Assembly: GCA_023935145.1 (NCBI GenBank)
Contig: CM043699.1
Location: 109,355,536-109,419,535, forward strand
Reading direction: 5' to 3'
DNA: 64,000 bases
Source: Bretschneidera sinensis
Lineage: Eukaryota > Streptophyta > Magnoliopsida > Brassicales > Akaniaceae
Below the pieces are notes generated by a model, which was not told where the DNA came from, did not search any database, and saw nothing but the letters and a program-made list of their open reading frames with translations. Shown here piece by piece: positions 34,430 to 49,225 of the stretch (position 1 is the first letter of the stretch; the number at the start of each line of letters is the position of its first letter). The position numbers were made by a program, and so were the translations under genes.

Positions 34430-34514
34430 TACCTTAACGCACAGAGAGACGCAGAGTCCGTTACAAAGAGAGAGCGAGAGAAACAGAAAGAGAGAACTAC
34501 CCACAAATCCACAG
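34430..34514 (+). other. actin 5'UTR leader exon (approximate start)
   Basis: A GAGA-rich segment ends at CCACAG|GTAGTT, a good donor at 34514/34515. The next acceptor, TTTGGCAG|GAGC at 35246/35247, lies 10 bases before the actin ATG. Plant actin genes commonly have exactly such a leader intron (here ~732 bp), which often raises expression. The transcription start is not determinable. Confidence 0.7.
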
Positions 34515-35256
34515 GTAGTTTCTTTGTTATTTTTTTTCTTTAATTCGTTTTTTCCTACAGGAGGTTATGATTTTCTCGCTCGAGAAAATTAGTTGTTTCT
34601 TTTCCTATCCTACTTCTGTTTTATTTTTTCCTAATCAGCGGTATTAGATGCTGATTTATTGGTTTCATATCGAAATTTTTATGCATGAATCTTCTTGTTT
34701 TGATATTTTCTTTATATTATTTCTGATTCTGATTTGATATTTGGACAACATTGTTAGATTCAACTGACCTTTAAATGCTGCGAATTTTCCCCACTCAATA
34801 TACATTTGTTTTTAGCAGGTCATTAGCTGAGTAATTCTTTCAAACTAAAGTTAATTTATTTACGATTTAAGTTTGAATTTATTTGTTCAAGGTATTGGAT
34901 CAATAGTTCATGTCTTCAATAATGATGAAAAAAAATTATTGTATATGGGATACATAGAGATTAAGAATGTAGATCTTATCTCTTATTTTATATATAAATT
35001 TATGTTTAGCATCAGGTCTTGTGTTGTAGAATTACAATGGCTAAGCAATTAAAGATACAAGTTCCTCTGATTTTGAATCTTTTATGATTCCATGTATTCT
35101 AACGAATAGAGGAAATTATGAATAATGAATATTGTCATGGAAAGATGGCGGTGCACTAAATTTTCGGTGATCTATTTGGATCAAAAGTTATAAATCTTGA
35201 GATTACCAATGGCTGTTTTATGAATTTTGATGTAAAAATTTGGCAGGAGCTAGAAA

Positions 35257-37481
<2,225 letters not shown>

Positions 37482-38741
37482 TAACGGATGAAGATATATA
37501 CCATACATTTTGTTATTACGAAAGGCTTCTGATCAAGTGGTTGCAATATATTTTTTTTCTCATTTTCTGCTATTGTTTCTACAATTCATTTTTTCACACT
37601 TCTATTTTATTGTAGATGATTGTGTACTGTGACTGATTTGGTTTGGGTTGAATCAAGGGATTCTTTTCGTTATTATTCCTTTCTCAGAGTTCGTTTACGC
37701 TGTTAAAGACCAATAATTATCTAGTATTTCTTCTATTCTACTAGTAATGCTTTTGCAACTCAATCATCTGTCTTGATCGCTTTCTCGGATTTTTTTTTCC
37801 TATGGTTCGCCATGGATCTTTCAGGAAGGACAATTGAGATCAATTTTCGCATGTCATTTTCACAGTTACTACCAATTTGTTTTCATGATATCTGAAATTA
37901 GTGTGATATAAATGAGGTTGTTGAGTGATTCTCATCTTGAGTGGTGGTGATGCACTCAGTCCATAAACTCTAGGTGTAGGCAAGAATTTTCCACCACGTG
38001 ATGGAACTGGGTGGCTCATCACTGGCCATTGTTGGAGAGAGATTCTCTCTCATCTTGAACGGTACTGATGCACTCAGTCCATGAACTCCAAGTCTAGGCA
38101 AAAAAATTCCACCGCACGACAGATCCTAACCCCACGAAGGAGATGCCCAATAACTATCTTTCAATTCCCTAGGAACATAAAAGCTTCAAAAACAACCATT
38201 TGTCAATTGCTTGGAATACTAAATGAATCTTGGATTCATACTGTGTGTCACACTTTCACTTTGAAATCAAACATATACAACTCAGTAACTTGAAACATCC
38301 TTTGAGAGGATAAAATACTCAACGTTGTGCCCAACCAAGCAAACTTTCTCACAATTACACAACATATTGCAACTTCTTCCTGAATTTGCATTCATCCTTG
38401 TTGACCTTGGCTAGAATTGTAGCGTGTTCTCTGCTTAGCTGACTTCAGAAAGCATAGCACCAACTTATTGAAACATAGCATATAAATCACATCTTTGAGT
38501 GTGTACAGACTCCGGCATGTGGAACCGAGAAAAAAAATGTATTATTGCAATAATGTGCATATGAAAACAATAAAGAAATCAGCTTCAGCATAAAATTCGC
38601 TTGGTAAGGGGGGAAAAAGGAACAAAAAAGCTAAAAGAAACAACAATCAGCTGTTGCAAAAACATTGAATGGAAATGGAAACTTGCGGAAGCTGGTCCTC
38701 TCCAAGACCCAACTGAAGATTTCAAGAGACTGGCTGAATCT
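37482..38741. other. 3' flank between convergent actin and PP2C genes
   Basis: It contains the 3'UTRs of both genes and a partial tandem repeat. Copies at 37931-38048 and 38049-38115 share CTCATCTTGA and TGATGCACTCAGTCCAT. No coding sequence is supported. Confidence 0.55.
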
Positions 38742-41700
38742 TCAGACAATAGATCTCGCATTAGCATCAATCCCTTGGAGAATGCTAAAATTTGAAGGTC
38801 CAACAGTGTCGATGAACCCCCGTATCGACAGCTCTGGTACAGATATCTTCTTTCCCAGTAACTCTTGGTCTATAAACATGACAACAACTGTAATATCATC
38901 ATGGAAAAATCGCCTAGCCCCCTTTTCAATCTTCTTAAGCTCATCATACCTCATCCCCTTCTTCCTAGCCGCCACATTTAAAGCTGTTTTAACTAGTCTT
39001 CTTGCAATTCCCTAACATTTTTTGAAACAAAAATAGTAAATGACAAATGAGTGCATCAAATTAAAAGATGAAAAATGATGAACTAGCTCAATAAAAGAAA
39101 CACTTACAGCTCGTGGACTATTATGCACAACCTCAACGGCCTCCTGATTTGTCAAGTGTTCCCAGAGTCCATCAGATGCAAATATGAGAAACTTATCATT
39201 AGTCTGTAATACCCTTGTATATACAGATGGTTCTGCTGTTAAAACTGGTCGGCGGAGGGATTCAGAGAGATGGAATCGTGGAAATGAAGGATCAAGGGAA
39301 AACTCAGGTCGCTTCAAGTATGCATCACCGATGGATCTAGATACCTATACCAGTGTATGAGCAGTCACAAAAGAAGATTTTTAAATATCACAACCAGATA
39401 GATAATCACTGATATGTAGCACGCAATCAAATTCTAATCTCCCACACAATCAAGGTCATTCAAAGCTACAGATCCAGAAATACACCTCACCTACAACTGA
39501 GATCCGAATCAAGGATCTCCATATGCAACTCCAATAATGAGCTCATAGTACCAAAATGCAGCAACAGATGATTATCATGTTTTGCTAATGTGATAGTAAA
39601 TTTTTCTAGAAAAAGTTCACACAGTTGAGTGGCAAAGCCTATGAACCACTAGTAAGACCAATGTTTTTAAAGGAGAAACTCCAAAGCATAAGGCGAAGCA
39701 TTTTAGTGTTTTACACTACATGAGGCAAAGCATATGCCCTGACCATCGGGGCATAAGCCTTTTGGGTATTTATTTTTTAATGTAAAAAATTATAAAATTA
39801 ATTTATTTATCATTAGAATCATAAATTACCATTTTTTCCATAGGAAATATAGGCCGGAATTTTTTATTCCCCTTTAGAATTGTACCTTATTTTTATATAC
39901 CATGGAACAATTCTACTTAGAAGAAGCAAGGAATCATAACTCAAGTTTGTTTGATAGTGGCGTGGTGCAAAGAGGAAAAAAGAGAAGAAGATACTATGCT
40001 ATGTCGAACGAGCCCATAAGGCCATAGCAAAACTTTGGCCTTATTTTAATCCCAATATGTGGCCCAAACTTAATTGAACGCACTGCTTTTACTCTAGGAC
40101 TTAGCCTACCCATTGCAAAAGTCAAAACCCCATTGTTACTTTGTTCTCTTCGACAATCAAGATCCTGCACACCTTTCACCTGGGCAGCCTCTCTTCTCTC
40201 TAACTTTTTCCTAACTACACCTCATTTTCTCTCTCTACTGAAACTTTTATTGCTATTCATCTTCTTCTTTAGCCACACTTTTCCTCTCACCCTTTTTCTT
40301 CTAAACATTTTTTTTCTCTCTTACTCCAAAAAGTCACATAATTTTTTTCTCTCTAATTCTTCATCAGATTAGATCTCAGGCGTTCTCAAATTGGATTATA
40401 TTCTTACTTGTCTACTGATATTTTTCTTCTAGGTATTTTGAATCAATGTTCCTGTTAAATTCACGAATTATTTGTTAATCATAATAACATCAAAATGATT
40501 TGCTTTGGTTGGTGAGGAATTGATCTGATTGGTGGAATGGTGTGTTGGGATTTAAGTTTTTCTTTGCGGATCTGTAATGAATTTAGTGTATTATGCTGCT
40601 GACACTTACAATTACCTAAGAAATTCAAGAATACTCATGGTGCGTACGCCTCAGTGAACTAGATGCAAAAAACATACGTCTCACAGAAAGGAGAATGCCT
40701 AATTCCATAAGGAGTATGCCTTAGTGGCCTAGCTCACAATTCTATGCGCCCAGGGGAAATTTTTGATAGCCTTGCACTGAAGCGCGCCTCAAGGTATGCC
40801 TAGAAACCACCCTTGAAAACACTGGTAAAGAGACCTATTGGAGTACGTAAGAATAGCTAATCATTTCAGTTACAACCAACAGGAGAAACACCCTTGTGGC
40901 TTCCATGAATCCTAATAAGTAACACAGTGAATCAAGATTACTATGACGCTGTGACCCCAGATAGTAACAATTTTTCAGGTATATTTGCAACTCAGCATAA
41001 AATATGGGAAAAATACATTTAGCCCCTTGAGGTTTGGCAAAAAACTACACTCCAAACATAACATTAGATTTTATAACCTTATTATAAAGAAAGCAAAAAA
41101 AAAAAAGATACTCAGTCATTCAAATATCTTCGAAGACTACCCATGTTTACCCAAAGCATAAAGATTTTGGAGAGACGTATGGATGATCATAAGAAAACTG
41201 GATGGTGGAAATATCAAAAAGAAAAATATATTTCCAAAACAGAAAATTATCACGAGGCAAAAAGGTTTTTTGTTTTCCTTTAAGCCTAGGCTATCTCAAG
41301 ATCTACACTTGAACAGATATTTTGAATTATTCTATAAAAGAATGAGATGCACCAATTTTCATTTATTAAGCACTAATAATTTCTACAGTATAATCAACAA
41401 AAAACTCACCCAACCTTACATAATCTTAAACTTGACTAAGCCTTAATTCCAAACTAGCTATGCAATTCCAAATTAATCTGATGCTTCAAAATTAAAGTAC
41501 AACTAATACAAATTGATCACATTCTAATGTTTCTACCTTTCTTCCAGACCATTTTAAAAACAAAAAATACATAACTATGAAGAAATTTTAATTTAAACAA
41601 GATTCTTTGGCATATGTCTTAATGATGTTCAGCACGTGCAATGGTATACATGCATTAGAACAAAACAGGGAAAGCATGTAAGAGATAAAAGAGGAGCAAA

Positions 41701-43654
41701 CCTGAATGATGCCTTTTATACGCCAAACTCCATGTTTCATAACTACAATATGTGAATCGTCAGGATGCAAGGACCAGAGTTCTTGTCTAACCTCCTCCAT
41801 ACTTGCATTATGATCCCTAGTAAACTGCTCAGCAACTATCTTATTTGATCTAACTAAAGAACCAATTACAGCTCGAGAATCACCCACATTAGCAACATAT
41901 AATGTCCCTCTCCAGATAACTCCGACCAGACAACAAGACCCAATTGCGGCAATTAATGGTTTTATTCCATATGTCCTACGCACAAGAGTAAGAAACCCAT
42001 CCTCAGTTGCAGAAAAGGCACCTCTAAGAATATCTTCAGAAATGGTTCCATTTTCCCGAGCAAGCCCTGCAGAATAACACATAAGATGCAATGTGAAAAG
42101 AACAACTCAAAGTCACTCAATGAGTCAGCATATAATGCCTCCAGAAAAGCATCCAATGCAACCTAGAATATTTCCTGGAAGATAAGACCAGTTATATCAG
42201 TGTAAGTTCATTTGATATATCTTACTCTTCACTTGTCACTTAGAATTAAGCCCTCTGTTCGAATTTCAGAATATCAAGGTAGATGAAAGGAAAATGCCTT
42301 TTTAGAAAACATTATTCAATAAAAAATATTTAATAAGTGTTCACTTTACCTTCTCTTATTGTTTCTCAAGAAACCATAAAGAGGAGGGGGGAAGACAAGA
42401 ACATAATAATAACAAGAGGTAGCTTTACACCTACAAACTTATAAGTTTTTACTTTATATTCTCTAATTGTTTTTCAAGAAACCATGAAAAGGAGGGAGGA
42501 GGGGGAACAGAATACTTCCTGGTATGTTCAATTGAATGAAATCTAAAACATGGGGAGCAAACCAAATGCCCAAATTCCAAACTGTTAGTTACTCTGTGTA
42601 TTGACTGAAAATTCAATCCACATACCCCAACTAAATAATAATAAGACCTTTACATTAAAAGCAAGATTTTCTTGTATAGAAAAAATTAAGACTTCCAAAC
42701 TACATTAGTACAGGCCAAAGAAAAAGACAACCAGACATACAAATTCACATAATATAATTCATTACATACAACTCCAAAGTTCAGCCAGCGCATAAAATCC
42801 ACCAAACAAAATAAAAAACCTTCAGACTTGCTCCAAAGAATACACAATCATTCACACCACCAACAAGCATAACACAAATCAACCGAGTAAGAAAACCATT
42901 AAACCATCACATCTCGAAAAGCCTCCCTCATCCATCATACAGAGCTCCACCAATTAGCTTGAATATTCATCTAAAACATACAAAATTTCATCACTTAATG
43001 CCACGTATCAACTTAACAAACGCATGAAATTACATCACAAAGGAAAAAACCATCAAAGTAAGACAACCTCAAAATACTCCCTCATGATCCATTTTACATA
43101 AAACCTCACCTCATTAGCACAAAATCATTTGAAAAGAAAAAAAACAAGATTCAAGGTTCAATCACATTATAACACAAGAAATCAAAAACCCATTAAACAC
43201 AGAAATCCTTAAAAAACTCGCTCTTAGAAATTTAAGAACTCAACCAATTACCTCCAAGATCGTCGAAAAAGCACATATTCAAACACATTACCACCACATA
43301 TGCAAACATAACAAACACATAAATGGTTTGTAGCACTAAATGACATAAAACCCAAAACACGCAAAAAAGAAAGGAACGGAAAATGGGGCTCACTCATCAA
43401 ATGAAGGAAGAGATGATCAGAGATAAAGCGTGAGGCCTCGGGGCCGCCATGGCCGTCATAGACACCGACGAAGATGGCGCCATTTCCGGTCTGGCGAAGG
43501 AGAATTCTCCAAAGGAATGCTTGTCGAGGTCCCTGCACCAGAGGAGAGAGTCTCCGATAGAGGAATCGTCAAGATCATCATTCTTGCTCATACGGGCATA
43601 TCGCCTGACCGGGGCCCAGCAAGCAAACGCTATCCTTGCCAGCCACGACAACAT
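38742..43654 (-). CDS. protein phosphatase 2C, clade-D-like, with frame-breaking deletion in exon 1
   Basis: Four exons on the minus strand: 43654-43394, 42066-41702, 39344-39108 and 39011-38742 (stop TGA). Introns are GT-AG and exons 2-4 join in phase. PP2C blocks seen: [15 protein letters not shown] (metal-binding Asp), [63 protein letters not shown] and [16 protein letters not shown]. This is a Mn/Mg-dependent Ser/Thr phosphatase; clade D members act on targets such as plasma-membrane H+-ATPase in Arabidopsis. Exon 1 runs [20 protein letters not shown] to GEFSFA, then the next block (TGNGAIF) is in another frame. The usual VVQAN..ED metal-ligand segment is missing. The exon is 261 bp but must end in phase 1, consistent with ~43 nt lost near 43493. 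Probably a pseudogene, unless the assembly is wrong. Confidence 0.88.
39659..40824. mobile_element. hAT-like non-autonomous element in PP2C intron 3
   Basis: The ends CAATGTTTTTAAAGG (left) and CAGTGTTTTCAAGGG (reverse complement of right) are inverted repeats of the CAGTGTTTTCAAAGG type. Subterminal words such as GCATAAGGCG and GCGCCTCAAGG also recur. The flanks AGTAAGAC and GTAAAGAG are only loosely alike, so the 8-bp duplication is not established. No transposase is seen. Confidence 0.6.
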
Positions 43655-44199
43655 CCCTCATTTCCCTCTCCAACAATACCCTTTTTTTTGTTAGAGAGAA
43701 AGAGGAGCAGACAAATCCTGGATTTTGAAATCGAGAAGGGAGAAGAAAACCCAAGAACTGCAAAAGAAACAAAAATGGTAGTGAAGAATGTGAAAAAAAA
43801 ATAGTGGGTTTTGATTCTACTAACAGAAACTTAATGAAACAGTGAGCGATTGACAGGGTTGTGGATTTGGTAGTAAAAGCGTTAAACCCTATTTAAGTGA
43901 GTAATGGATCAAAGATGAAATACTTAAAGAGACAGAATTTTGAGAACAAAACTAAAACAAAATGAACTATGTATCAAATTGTAGAGAGAGAGAAAAGAGA
44001 AGAGAGAGCAGCGCTTTAAAAGATGAATGTGGAAAAACAAGAGGATTAATTGTGATTCAAAGAACAAGAAACAGAAAAAAGATCTTGAATTTTTTTATGC
44101 TTGTTTTAGTGGACAAATTGTGGGAGGGAGAGAGAGTATTTGCAGAGGGAGTGCTTGAACGGGAAAGTTGACGAAAGCGTGTGGGCAGTACAAAATCTT
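43655..44199. other. 5' flank of the PP2C gene
   Basis: A GA/CT-rich stretch (43700-44170) with several AGAGAGAG runs probably holds the 5'UTR and promoter of the minus-strand PP2C gene. No TATA box or separate gene was recognised. Confidence 0.45.
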
Positions 44200-44611
44200 T
44201 TCTTTTTATATATATATGTATTTTTTTTTTCTTTCTGTTTTACGTTATTATAATTACTTTGATGCCACTTGGAGGGTTAAAGAATTACAATGACACCATT
44301 AATTTTTGGATGTTAACGGCCCGGTGATCTGGGAAAAAAAATTTGGTGGGTCCAATTGTCCTAACAAAATTGACCTCAAGGCTTAATTTCCTTTTCCCTA
44401 CTTTTTCCCACATTATATATATATATATATACACATTTTTTTTTCTCTTTTACCTTTTTTATAATTACTTTGATGCCACTTGGAAGGTTAAAGAATTACA
44501 ATGACACCATTAATTTTTGGATGTGACGTTCCGGAGATCTGGGGTCTTTGGTGGGTCCAATTGTCCTAACAAAATAGGCATCAAGGCTTAATTTCTTTTT
44601 TCCCCTTTTGC
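44200..44611. repeat. ~211-bp tandem duplication with internal (TA)n
   Basis: Copies at about 44200-44410 and 44411-44611 share ATAATTACTTTGATGCCACT, GGTTAAAGAATTACAATGAC and TTGGTGGGTCCAATTGTCCT. Each has a (TA)n tract at its left side. The copies differ by several substitutions and indels. Confidence 0.88.
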
Positions 44612-45681
44612 CCTTGTGCCAGTACACCTAATTAATTATTAAATTTGTTCTCAGGGATCTGATTCCGTGCTACGATTATAAAACTGAATTTTTTATTAAT
44701 AATTATAAAAAATTGAAACAATAATTAAATATTTAAATATTTTATTTTTTTAATTACTATTACAGTTTTAAATTCATTAATTATACCAATTTACAATTAA
44801 TTTTAATTTTTTTTTCTTTTAGATATTGTTAAGTCTTTCTGTTTGAAATTCGGTAAATACTGGAGTATAAGTGTACAACAACACACTCAATAAGATATTA
44901 TTTTGCAAGATTACTTTCCTTTTATAATTCATTAATTTTTTTAAACAGTTCATTAATTTTTTTTATTCTTTAAAATGATAAATTTATAAGAAATTCCTAT
45001 ACTAATTTTTTGAAGTATCATTTAAAATTTTCACTTAAACAATAAAATCAATTATCGCAACTTATCATCTAACATACATTCATGAGAATTTGAATTTACA
45101 GAAAATCAACTTATTTTGATAAATTTTAATTTATTGTTAAATATGAGTTAAATCATATAATAAAATTATAATTTTTGATTGATTACATGAGCTATTGGAT
45201 AGCAGTCTTATTTTGAATTTTATTTTTGAAAATTTATATTTTAATTAAAGTCTCAAGAAATTCATATAAATAACTTTATCTAAGTCTTACCCAGAAAAAT
45301 ACTCGTATATATTATGAATGGACTCTAGGAGATAACTCATTATGTAATTCCATCAGTCAAAAGGTATCGTGGTTTCTTGTGCTATTTCATTAGATTTAAT
45401 GGATTTCATTTGGTCAAACATGATCCAAAAAGATAAATTGGTGTTTTGAAAATATAAAAAAAAAAGTAAGTTTTGTGTGCCCAAACCTTATGCAGAAAAA
45501 TATATTTATCCCTTTATTCAAGGATTACGATCATCTCCATTTAAGAATTGAAATATAGGTCAAATTCGTGGTGTGATTGAATGCTTCACAAATTTGAATT
45601 TAAATATTATGCATTTAATTATGTAACATTCAATCTTACCATAAACTTGAAGGAGTTTGATGGAAGAGAAGGGGTGAAGGA
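44612..45681. other. AT-rich spacer, nothing recognised
   Basis: No gene or clear element is supported in this stretch. Confidence 0.5.
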
Positions 45682-46180
45682 TGTTGATGTAAGCGAAAAT
45701 TCTCCCTCCAATGACTATCAACCTCCATAGGCAAAAGAGTAATTTCATAACTCAGACAAATCAACTAATCTAATCGTCACACTTAGCAAAAGGAATAATT
45801 GTAATTTCACATCAATGTCCCAGTACTATTATGACACTTCAACTTATGGATAGAGTAGTTTTTAAACAATCTAGCTTATGAATAATCTCGATTTTATCAT
45901 GATGCTTAATGATCAATCACTCTTCTAATTGGACTCAACTCCAAAACACTATATAATGAGGCTCTCACCATCAAAAAGTACATTCAATTTTTAATCATAG
46001 CTCTACAATTTTTTGCAGCTTTCTTTCACTCAAAAGCTTTATTCTAACTTAGGCATCAGAGTCTCTCGGAGGCACAACCCCTTTCGATCCTCCGGAGACT
46101 TTTAGGTTTTCTTTTCATTTCATATGTGTATGTATCGCATTCCAGCTCTTCAACTACTTAACATATTTTCGACATCAACA
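45682..46180 (+). repeat. candidate solo LTR
   Basis: The 499-bp unit begins TGTTGATGT and ends ACATCAACA, perfectly inverted 9-base termini. A TATA box (CACTATATAATGAGGC) lies near 45948 and the GGCATCAGAGTCTCTCGGAGG wording, common after the TATA box in plant LTRs, near 46053. No primer site, polypurine tract or matching partner LTR adjoins it. A 5-bp duplication is not visible (AAGGA left, TATGT right). Confidence 0.6.
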
Positions 46181-46429
46181 TATGTTTAATTGGAAGGGGA
46201 TGGGAAGATAAGGTGGTTGTATTTCCCTATTAATTTTGATGTTAAAAAAAAAGGATAAGAAAGGGTAAAATATCTTTTTCCTTGTTTTGTCGTAAAGGAA
46301 TGAGGAAGGTAATAGTTAAATTAGTAACTTTTAGTATTTCTTTATCTTTTACCACTCAAATCGGAGGGTATTCAAAATTGTGGTTAGATGAGAATACAAA
46401 CTTTAACTATTGAGTTAATTATTTTTGTT

Positions 46430-46832
46430 ATAATATCATTGCGCTTCATAAATATTTATTACATGTTATCTGGTTTAATAATAACTACAAATTATTTAAT
46501 TAATCACTTACAAATTACAATAAAATAAAATAAATATATGTATAATGTATATATAGACATATATTAATATTTATAAAATTATGATTATAATCTATATGCT
46601 TTAGAGTTAATAAAAGTATTAAAGTTTGTTGAAAATTAATTAATTTAAAATTTAATAATAATTATTTATTTTTATATCATTTATATTATTTCAATTAGAT
46701 ACTTATTATTATTTTATTAGAATTTTGAAACACTCTAACGTTCCAAAAAAATTTACGTCCAAATGCCTCGGGGTTTACATCTCGCCTCATTGGAGCAAAA
46801 CGTTTTGCTTAACGCTTTCATCTTTAAAAACA
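46430..46832. mobile_element. truncated hAT-like element, relative of the one at 53,987
   Basis: The AT-rich interior (ACATGTTATCTGGTTTAATA, TATTTAATTAATCA) and the right end (GCCTCATTGGAGCAAAACG, CTTTAAAAACACGGG) match the element at 53987-54990. The left end was not found. Confidence 0.6.
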
Positions 46833-47424
46833 CGGGATGAGATAGGTCCTTCACCATCTCTCCTTAAAAAAACTCTCATAAAGAGTTATGCACAGTCTCC
46901 TTCAATTCCATTTGTTCCGAACACATTGTTAGTTTTTCGTCTAACTTTACTTTATTTTGGGTTTTCATTTTTTGAAAAAACATTGACAATTCTACTTAAA
47001 TATAAATATAGTTTTTTATGCTCATATAATCTTGTATATAAAATTTTATCTATATGAAAATATTCATATTAATAATATTACAAATAAAACCCTCAAAGTA
47101 TGTGTTTTGTGAATTTTTCATTATATTTTTATCAAATTATAAATAATTTTACCTCACTAATCAAGATATATTAATCCATCCGTGTCAATAATTTTCTTCT
47201 AAAATTTAAGACTTATATCTAAGCAGATCTTCCTTCTTAATAATAAATGAACATTTTTTTTTTAGCTCTACAAGAACAAAACCCATATATCCTTGCCCTA
47301 TAAGTGAGAAAATTTATGTCTAGCTGACATCCTTTCACATTGTTTGCTTATACAAGTTAGACAGTTACATAAAGAGAAGATTTAAACATGGAATCATGTG
47401 TTAGTTAATTGACTTAGCAGGCCC

Positions 47425-47520
47425 ACCAGCGCAGTAATGCATTGGTAAAGGCATTAAATTCCCTTGCCAGCAAGGGCTCGAACCCCATCCCCAACCCTGC
47501 TAAAAAAACACTAATTGGCT
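47425..47520 (+). mobile_element. tRNA-derived SINE fragment
   Basis: AGCGCAGTAATGCATTGGTAAAGGC is A-box-like and GGGCTCGAACCCC is B-box-like, with tRNA-type spacing and an A-run shortly after. Flanks TAATTGACT and TAATTGGCT may be a target duplication with one mismatch. Confidence 0.5.
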
Positions 47521-48186
47521 ATGTGTAAATGGGGAAGGGTTGTGGGTGTTTGACCAAATTAACATTGAACACGTTATCCTTTATCACTTGTTTGCCTTTC
47601 AAAGCTCCAAATACGGATGGTTTCCTCCTTGGTTTCTACCATAAATGTTGGAGTACTGTTGGCAGTAGTGTCATCCATGCAATCACTAAGGCCTTCCATT
47701 CCTAGTCCATTCCTTTGGAATGGAACCAAACTCTAAGCTTGTGCACCACCTTAAACAAACTTGTCACAAAAATTTTGGTGAGTAGATTTAAGACCTATAC
47801 TTAATGATATCATTAGCCCTCATCAGGGAAGCTTTATCTGCAGTAGAAAAGGGCACTGATAATGTCTTTTATGGTCCAAGAGCTCATGGACTGTAATACT
47901 CATAATTGTAAAGTAAAAATAATTTAATAAATATAATATAAAGATAAAATAATATATATTTAAATATAAAAAATTAAATTTTTATAAAATAATAAAAAAA
48001 TAAAAAATTGGGACATGGACATCTAGACAAAGAAAAAAAAATAGAAAATGTGACACCATATGGTAACACCTGCTCCCAAATGTAAATTGAAAGTATGCAT
48101 GTCCTCCACGTCTAAAAAACGTGAAGGCTTTGTAAAACACTGAGAAGGCTTTTTGCCTTTGAGCTGCCAAAATTTTGTACTTTACT

Positions 48187-48188
<2 letters not shown>

Positions 48189-48229
<41 letters not shown>

Positions 48230-48231
48230 CA
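48189..48231. repeat. (TA)n microsatellite
   Basis: About 21 uninterrupted TA repeats, located inside the solo LTR. Confidence 0.98.
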
Positions 48232-49069
48232 TTTACCAAATTAGTTTAGCTTTTTTTTCATTACGCGTTTTTTTTAAACACTTGAGAACTGAAAAAAATA
48301 TTAAAAGAACAAAATTTTGAAGAGGTTTACATGAGAATTTTATAGAGAGTCACGAGAAGCTATCAGAAAAACATAACGTAATAATGTAATGTTTATTTTT
48401 TGAATTTTTAGCATTCATGAAATTTTTCGAAAGTCAAAGTGAGAATTTTCAAATGGTGTGGTTTATGAAGAATTGAAGAATAAATTAGAAATTTGATATA
48501 AATATTATGTCAGGTGTTGACGATCAGTAACCAGGAGATATTTCTGAGAGGAATGGGAAAGGCAAAGGCAAAGAGGTAATCCACGGGTAGCTCTAAGTGC
48601 TACGTGGTGAGTTAGATTTACTTTAAGTAATCTAGATAAAAATGAATTATCCAGTGATAATATTAAAATAAATTATTAGCTTAGGCTTTGGTGGTTGATA
48701 AAAATTTAATTGATAGGTATGTTATAAATATTAGACACGTAGAAAATTATTATGTGAAAAAGAAATTTATTAGAATAATGAGTCGATTTAATAATAATGA
48801 TGATAAATAAAATTCTTGATGAACTATGGTTGATGTTTGGATATGAATTATGAGGATGTGGAATTTAGTGGATCTTGACAAGCTATGATAGATGATTTGA
48901 TGTGATTTATGATGAGAGAAATTTAGTAGAATTTATTTCAATAATAAATTTGAGAATAATCAGGATAGCCAATTTAAATATTTTGAATTTACGTTGTTTT
49001 TATATTACTGTTCATATGTATATTTCATATCATTGTTCATATGCATATACATTAAATAAAAGAACCGAA

Positions 49070-49225
49070 AGAACCGGGAGGGGGCCAGTCTAATTAAAAA
49101 ACTGTGACGGCCAGTATATGCTGGAAATAAAAGGGACACCGTGATAGCCGGTATATGCTGGAAATAAATACAGTAACAGTCGGGATAAGCTGGAAAGAAA
49201 ATAACTGGGAGGGGACCAGTCTAAG
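49070..49225. repeat. short degenerate repeats inside the solo LTR
   Basis: Three ~38-bp units resembling GTGAyrGCCrGTATATGCTGGAAATAAA (near 49103, 49142 and 49172) are bracketed by two copies of GGGAGGGGrCCAGTCTAA (near 49076 and 49206). Confidence 0.85.

Noticed and set aside
41183..41446. 87-codon plus-strand ORF in PP2C intron 3
   Set aside because: AT-rich intronic DNA with no motif, opposite to the gene.
47425..47520. Possible tRNA gene
   Set aside because: A- and B-box-like sequences are present but the acceptor and anticodon stems do not form; a SINE fragment fits better.
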